64,000 nt of DNA, from positions 682,001 through 746,000 of the forward strand of contig CAWCQQ010000007.1 of NCBI GenBank assembly GCA_963797675.1. The letters are read 5' to 3'. The notes beneath the pieces are model-generated. The model ran no database searches and was not told where the DNA came from. It was given only the letters and a program-made list of their open reading frames with translations. Shown one piece after another: positions 61,120-64,000 of this stretch (positions within the stretch are counted from its first letter, which is position 1; each line of letters begins with the position of its first letter). The DNA is from DASQPR01 sp963797675. Its GTDB lineage: Bacteria; Actinomycetota; Actinomycetes; Mycobacteriales; Micromonosporaceae. Both the position numbers and the translations under genes were made by a program.

Positions 61120-61284
61120 GGTCCGAGACTAGGACGCGAACGCTACGAACGTCGATATCGCGGCGGCGGCGAATCAGTCACAAAGGTGCGAAGGCCCCAG
61201 TCGATATTTCGCATTGGCCTTATTTGCGCGCTAGGACGGGTACCGTTCCTTACGTTGGTAGAGACCCGCGAGGCAGGCATTTCC

Positions 61285-63066
61285 ATGACCGCAGATCAGG
61301 TCTTTATCGGCGTCGGCCTCACGCTCGTCCTGGCGGTTGGTTGCCAGGTGCTCGGCATGCGGCTGCGAATCCCCGCGCTGATCCTGCTGTTGCCGGCCGG
61401 TTTCATCGCCGGCTCGCTGACGTCGGATATCAACCCCAATAATCTCCTCGGTGCGTCGTTCCAGCCGCTGGTCTCGTTGTCCGTCGCGGTGATCCTCTAC
61501 GACGCCGGTCTGGCCCTGAACCTGTCGATGCTCAAGGGGCATACCCGTCGCGTCGTGATCCGGCTGTTGGCCATCGGCGTGCCGGTCACCGGCGTGGTGG
61601 CGGCGCTCGTCGCCGAACCACTGCTCGGCATGTCGCACGGGGCGGCGGTAATGCTCGGTGCCATCCTCGTGGTGTCCGGGCCGACCGTGGTCGGGCCGCT
61701 GCTGAGCTTCGTACGCCCGACCGAGAAGTTGCGTCGCGTCCTCACCTGGGAGGGCTCGCTGATCGACCCGGTCGGCGGCCTCCTGGGTGCGGTGGTGTTT
61801 CATGCCGTCACCGCATCGGAGCATGTCGGCTTCGCCGCCAAGCTCGGCGAGTTCATCGCGAGCGTCGGCCTGGGCGCGATCGGTGGTCTCGTCGGCACGT
61901 TCGTCCTCTGGCTGTTGCTGACGAAGATGCGCCTTGGCGAGGCGCTCGGCACATCGGCCCAGTTGGCCGTGGTCGTGGCCGTCGCGGCGGCCTGTGACGC
62001 GCTGCGCGACGACACCGGACTCATCGCCGGGATCGTGATGGGCCTCGCGCTCGCGAACATGAAGGCGTTCGACATGCCGTCCCGGCGGCCGTTCTTCGAG
62101 GTGCTCGTCCAGCTCATCATCGGCGTGCTGTTCATCTCGATTTCGGCGACCGTAACGCCGGCGTCGGTCCGGCACCTGTTCCTGCCGACGCTCGCGTTGG
62201 TCGGAGTGCTTGTGCTGGTCGTGCGCCCTCTTGTCGCGGCCGCGTCCACGCTGCGAACCGACTTGACGAACGGGGAGCGAGGGTTCGTCGGCTGGATGGC
62301 GCCGCGTGGAATCGTCGCCGCGGCGACCGCATCGACGTTCGGCTCGGCGCTGGTCACCCAAGGAGTCGGTGGTGCGTCGAAGATCCTGCCGGCCACGTTC
62401 CTGGCGATCGTATTGACGGTGATGTTGTACGGCCTGACCGCGGCCCCGGTGGCCCGACGGCTAGGCGTGATCCGTTCCGCGGTGTCCCGACCATTGATCG
62501 TCGGCGGCACGCCGTGGGTTGTCGATCTCGGGCGTACGTTGCAGTCAACCGGCATCTCCGTGCTCATGTGGGCGGAGTCGGACGAACAGCGGGCGAGCAT
62601 TCGGGACGCGGGCCTGGAACTCGCACCGGACGAGCTGATCGCCGACGCCACCGGCGAGGGCGCCAAAATCGAGGGCGTGACCGCGATCCTGCTGCTCACC
62701 GAGGAGGACGGGTTCAACGCGCTGGCTGCCGCCCTGTTCCGCGGCGGCGATGGCGGAGAGGTGTACCGGATGGCGGCACCGAGCGATGCCCGCGGGACCG
62801 TCGTCGCGTATGCCGGCGGAGACGTCCTATTCGGCCATCGCGTCACCGGCGAGGAGTTCGGCCGGGCTTACCGTGACGGTGCGCGGATCGTCACGGTGCC
62901 GGCCGGCGGTGACCTTCCCGCCGAACACGACGTGCTCTTCCGGGTACGAGCGGACGGCAGACTCGCCCCGGTCACGGTGTCGAACGATCCGGTCGCCGAG
63001 ACGGGCGACACGACCATTCTGTTCGGGCCCGTCCGCGCGGGCATCGCCAGCGGATCCCATGACTGA
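61285..63066 (+). CDS. Monovalent cation/proton antiporter (CPA1 family)
   Basis: A 593-residue membrane antiporter. Twelve to thirteen transmembrane segments cover residues 1-400. Key blocks are 'SLSVAVILYDAGLALNLSML', 'GAILVVSGPTVVGPLLSFVR', 'WEGSLIDPVGGLLGAVVFHA' with the transport Asp, and 'GERGFVGWMAPRGIVAAATA' with the conserved Arg. The cytosolic C-terminal 190 residues ('GTPWVVDLGRTLQSTGISVL') look like a TrkA/RCK-type nucleotide-binding module that may gate transport. ATG at 61285 is chosen because the helix begins there. The next gene overlaps by 8 bases. Confidence 0.9.
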   Translation: MTADQVFIGVGLTLVLAVGCQVLGMRLRIPALILLLPAGFIAGSLTSDINPNNLLGASFQPLVSLSVAVILYDAGLALNLSMLKGHTRRVVIRLLAIGVPVTGVVAALVAEPLLGMSHGAAVMLGAILVVSGPTVVGPLLSFVRPTEKLRRVLTWEGSLIDPVGGLLGAVVFHAVTASEHVGFAAKLGEFIASVGLGAIGGLVGTFVLWLLLTKMRLGEALGTSAQLAVVVAVAAACDALRDDTGLIAGIVMGLALANMKAFDMPSRRPFFEVLVQLIIGVLFISISATVTPASVRHLFLPTLALVGVLVLVVRPLVAAASTLRTDLTNGERGFVGWMAPRGIVAAATASTFGSALVTQGVGGASKILPATFLAIVLTVMLYGLTAAPVARRLGVIRSAVSRPLIVGGTPWVVDLGRTLQSTGISVLMWAESDEQRASIRDAGLELAPDELIADATGEGAKIEGVTAILLLTEEDGFNALAAALFRGGDGGEVYRMAAPSDARGTVVAYAGGDVLFGHRVTGEEFGRAYRDGARIVTVPAGGDLPAEHDVLFRVRADGRLAPVTVSNDPVAETGDTTILFGPVRAGIASGSHD

Positions 63067-63859
63067 CCAGCCGCCGGACGCCCAGCCGCCGGACGCTCAG
63101 CCGCCCAACGCTCGACCGCCGCGGCGCGGGCTGCGGCGCTGGACCACCGACGATGACCTGCTGGCCGGCCTGGATCGGGACGGGCGCCCGCACGGGCTCC
63201 GCCCGTTCTTCGCGATCACGATCGCCCTCTCGCTGACCGTCTGGCAGCTGGCCTTCGCATTGGGCGCCTATCACACCGTGTTCTACTCGCGGCTGTTCCA
63301 GATCCTGGTGGTGTCCAGCGTCCTGCTGATCGGTTCGGTCGTCCTACGCCATGACGTCAAGGTGCGGCTATGGATGCGGGTGCTGCTGGCCGTACCGTTG
63401 ATCTGGCTGGTCGTCCGATTTCTGGAGCCGTTCGGGAACTCATCGCGCGTCGAGCGCGGCCTGGAAGCGGTCCTCGTCGGCATGACGCTGGCGAGCGTGC
63501 CGTTCACGTTGTGGGCGGTGGCCCGGATCATGGCGCCGGAATTCTTTGTGCTCCGCGGCCGTCGCCTCAAGGCGGCGGTGGTCACGATCGTCGTGCTGGT
63601 CGCCGTGACCGGTTTCCTGGTCGGGCAGTTCAACAACCGGTTCACCAGCTGTCAGGACTACGTGATCGCCGGCGACGACGAACCGGCCACGTGCCAGCCG
63701 CCGCCCCCACCACCGCCGTCGCACACGGCCCAGGGTCAGAGCCCGCTCAGAAACTCTTTCGCGAGCCGTTTCGGCGCCTTGACCAGCCAAGACTCGGTAA
63801 GCAGCTCGCTCAGACCGGTCTCGTCGATCTCCGCGAGCCGGACGAGGACCGCCGGATAG
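63059..63859 (+). CDS. Membrane protein coupled to the antiporter
   Basis: A 266-residue protein starting at an ATG inside the antiporter stop. The N-terminus has repeats of 'PPDAQ' and a basic cytosolic segment; four or more transmembrane helices follow ('FFAITIALSLTVWQLAFALG', 'LFQILVVSSVLLIGSVVLRH', 'VTIVVLVAVTGFLVGQFNNR'). The C-terminal part after a run of seven prolines (from 63699) reads like antisense of the next gene, and it overlaps that convergent gene by about 120 bases, so a frameshift near the Pro run may have lengthened the frame. Function unknown. Confidence 0.65.
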   Translation: MTDQPPDAQPPDAQPPNARPPRRGLRRWTTDDDLLAGLDRDGRPHGLRPFFAITIALSLTVWQLAFALGAYHTVFYSRLFQILVVSSVLLIGSVVLRHDVKVRLWMRVLLAVPLIWLVVRFLEPFGNSSRVERGLEAVLVGMTLASVPFTLWAVARIMAPEFFVLRGRRLKAAVVTIVVLVAVTGFLVGQFNNRFTSCQDYVIAGDDEPATCQPPPPPPPSHTAQGQSPLRNSFASRFGALTSQDSVSSSLRPVSSISASRTRTAG

Positions 63860-64000
63860 CCGTTGAAGTGCGGCGTCGTGAAATAGACGCCGGGTTCGTC
63901 GGCGATCAACGCGAACTTCACACCCTCATCCGGCACCCGGACGCCGAGGATGTCTCCGGTCGGCGCGGCATCGCCGAGCGCCTCCAGGTCACTTGCGCGC
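63736..64000 (-). CDS. MmcQ/YjbR-family protein, C-terminal part
   Basis: The frame is open to the right edge, so the N-terminus is outside the window. The visible 87 residues match the MmcQ/YjbR (CyaY-like fold) family: 'VKFALIADEPGVYFTTPHFN', 'GYPAVLVRLAEIDETGLSEL' and 'ESWLVKAPKRLAKEFLSGL'. The family is small (about 110-120 residues), DNA-binding-like and of unclear role. It is convergent with the preceding membrane-protein gene. Confidence 0.85.
   Translation of the reverse strand, partial: RASDLEALGDAAPTGDILGVRVPDEGVKFALIADEPGVYFTTPHFNGYPAVLVRLAEIDETGLSELLTESWLVKAPKRLAKEFLSGL

Noticed and set aside
1..64000. CRISPR arrays, insertion sequences, prophage or biosynthetic cluster
   Set aside because: No regularly spaced repeats, transposase, integrase, phage structural genes, PKS or NRPS modules were found.

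Overview
The window is high-GC DNA that reads as an actinomycete chromosome (Actinomycetota). The evidence is a murI / class II phosphodiesterase / rph / rdgB block as in mycobacteria, a LysX-type lysyl-phosphatidylglycerol synthase fused to lysyl-tRNA synthetase, an AfsR-like SARP regulator, two c-di-AMP (ydaO) leaders on NlpC/P60 cell-wall hydrolases, frequent GTG starts and ATGA/GTGA gene overlaps. I cannot name a genus. No prophage, insertion sequence, CRISPR array or rRNA operon was seen.

Layout. 1-2.7 kb: murI end, MBL phosphodiesterase, rph, rdgB and a decayed ltrA. 2.9-9 kb: an MHYT membrane sensor, an HTH regulator with a double palindromic operator plus an MBL hydrolase, a lincosamide-nucleotidyltransferase-like gene and a large secreted beta-helix protein. 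9.1-17 kb: a complete histidine-utilisation operon on the minus strand (rpiR-type regulator, hutU, M20 amidohydrolase, hutF, hutI, hutH). 17-27.8 kb: a membrane-anchored secreted protein, a MOSC protein, an unusual tRNA, Bcp peroxiredoxin, a DsbA-like protein, CopC-CopD, LysX and a repeat-tailed membrane protein. 28-34 kb: an AfsR/SARP regulator flanked by near-identical 18-bp elements and tiny ORFs, then a lipoprotein and a C39-like protein. 34-44 kb: pirin, SpoU methyltransferase, an MDR reductase, a family 3 glycosidase, a possible LexA-controlled small gene, ddaH-rocD, NlpC/P60 with riboswitch, and a principal-type sigma factor. 44-49.6 kb: DUF1003, modABC, a second riboswitch-controlled NlpC/P60 gene and GPP34. 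49.8-64 kb: FHA-ABC transporter, PAP2 protein, AAA ATPase, PadR plus membrane protein, TetR with a perfect operator and a divergent reductase, tRNA-Arg, hypotheticals, a cation/proton antiporter and an MmcQ/YjbR fragment at the edge.

The genes work in small units. The hut operon converts histidine to glutamate. ddaH-rocD processes an arginine-type substrate toward glutamate semialdehyde. modABC imports molybdate. The two NlpC/P60 genes are tied to c-di-AMP. LysX, CopCD, Bcp and the DsbA-like protein form an envelope-stress neighbourhood.

Caution: nine otherwise intact conserved genes are broken by frameshifts. I infer 18 events, and all 18 are explained by one extra base. After removing them each gene has a whole number of codons and normal length. 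This is most simply an insertion-biased sequencing error, so these genes are annotated as whole genes with frameshifts.
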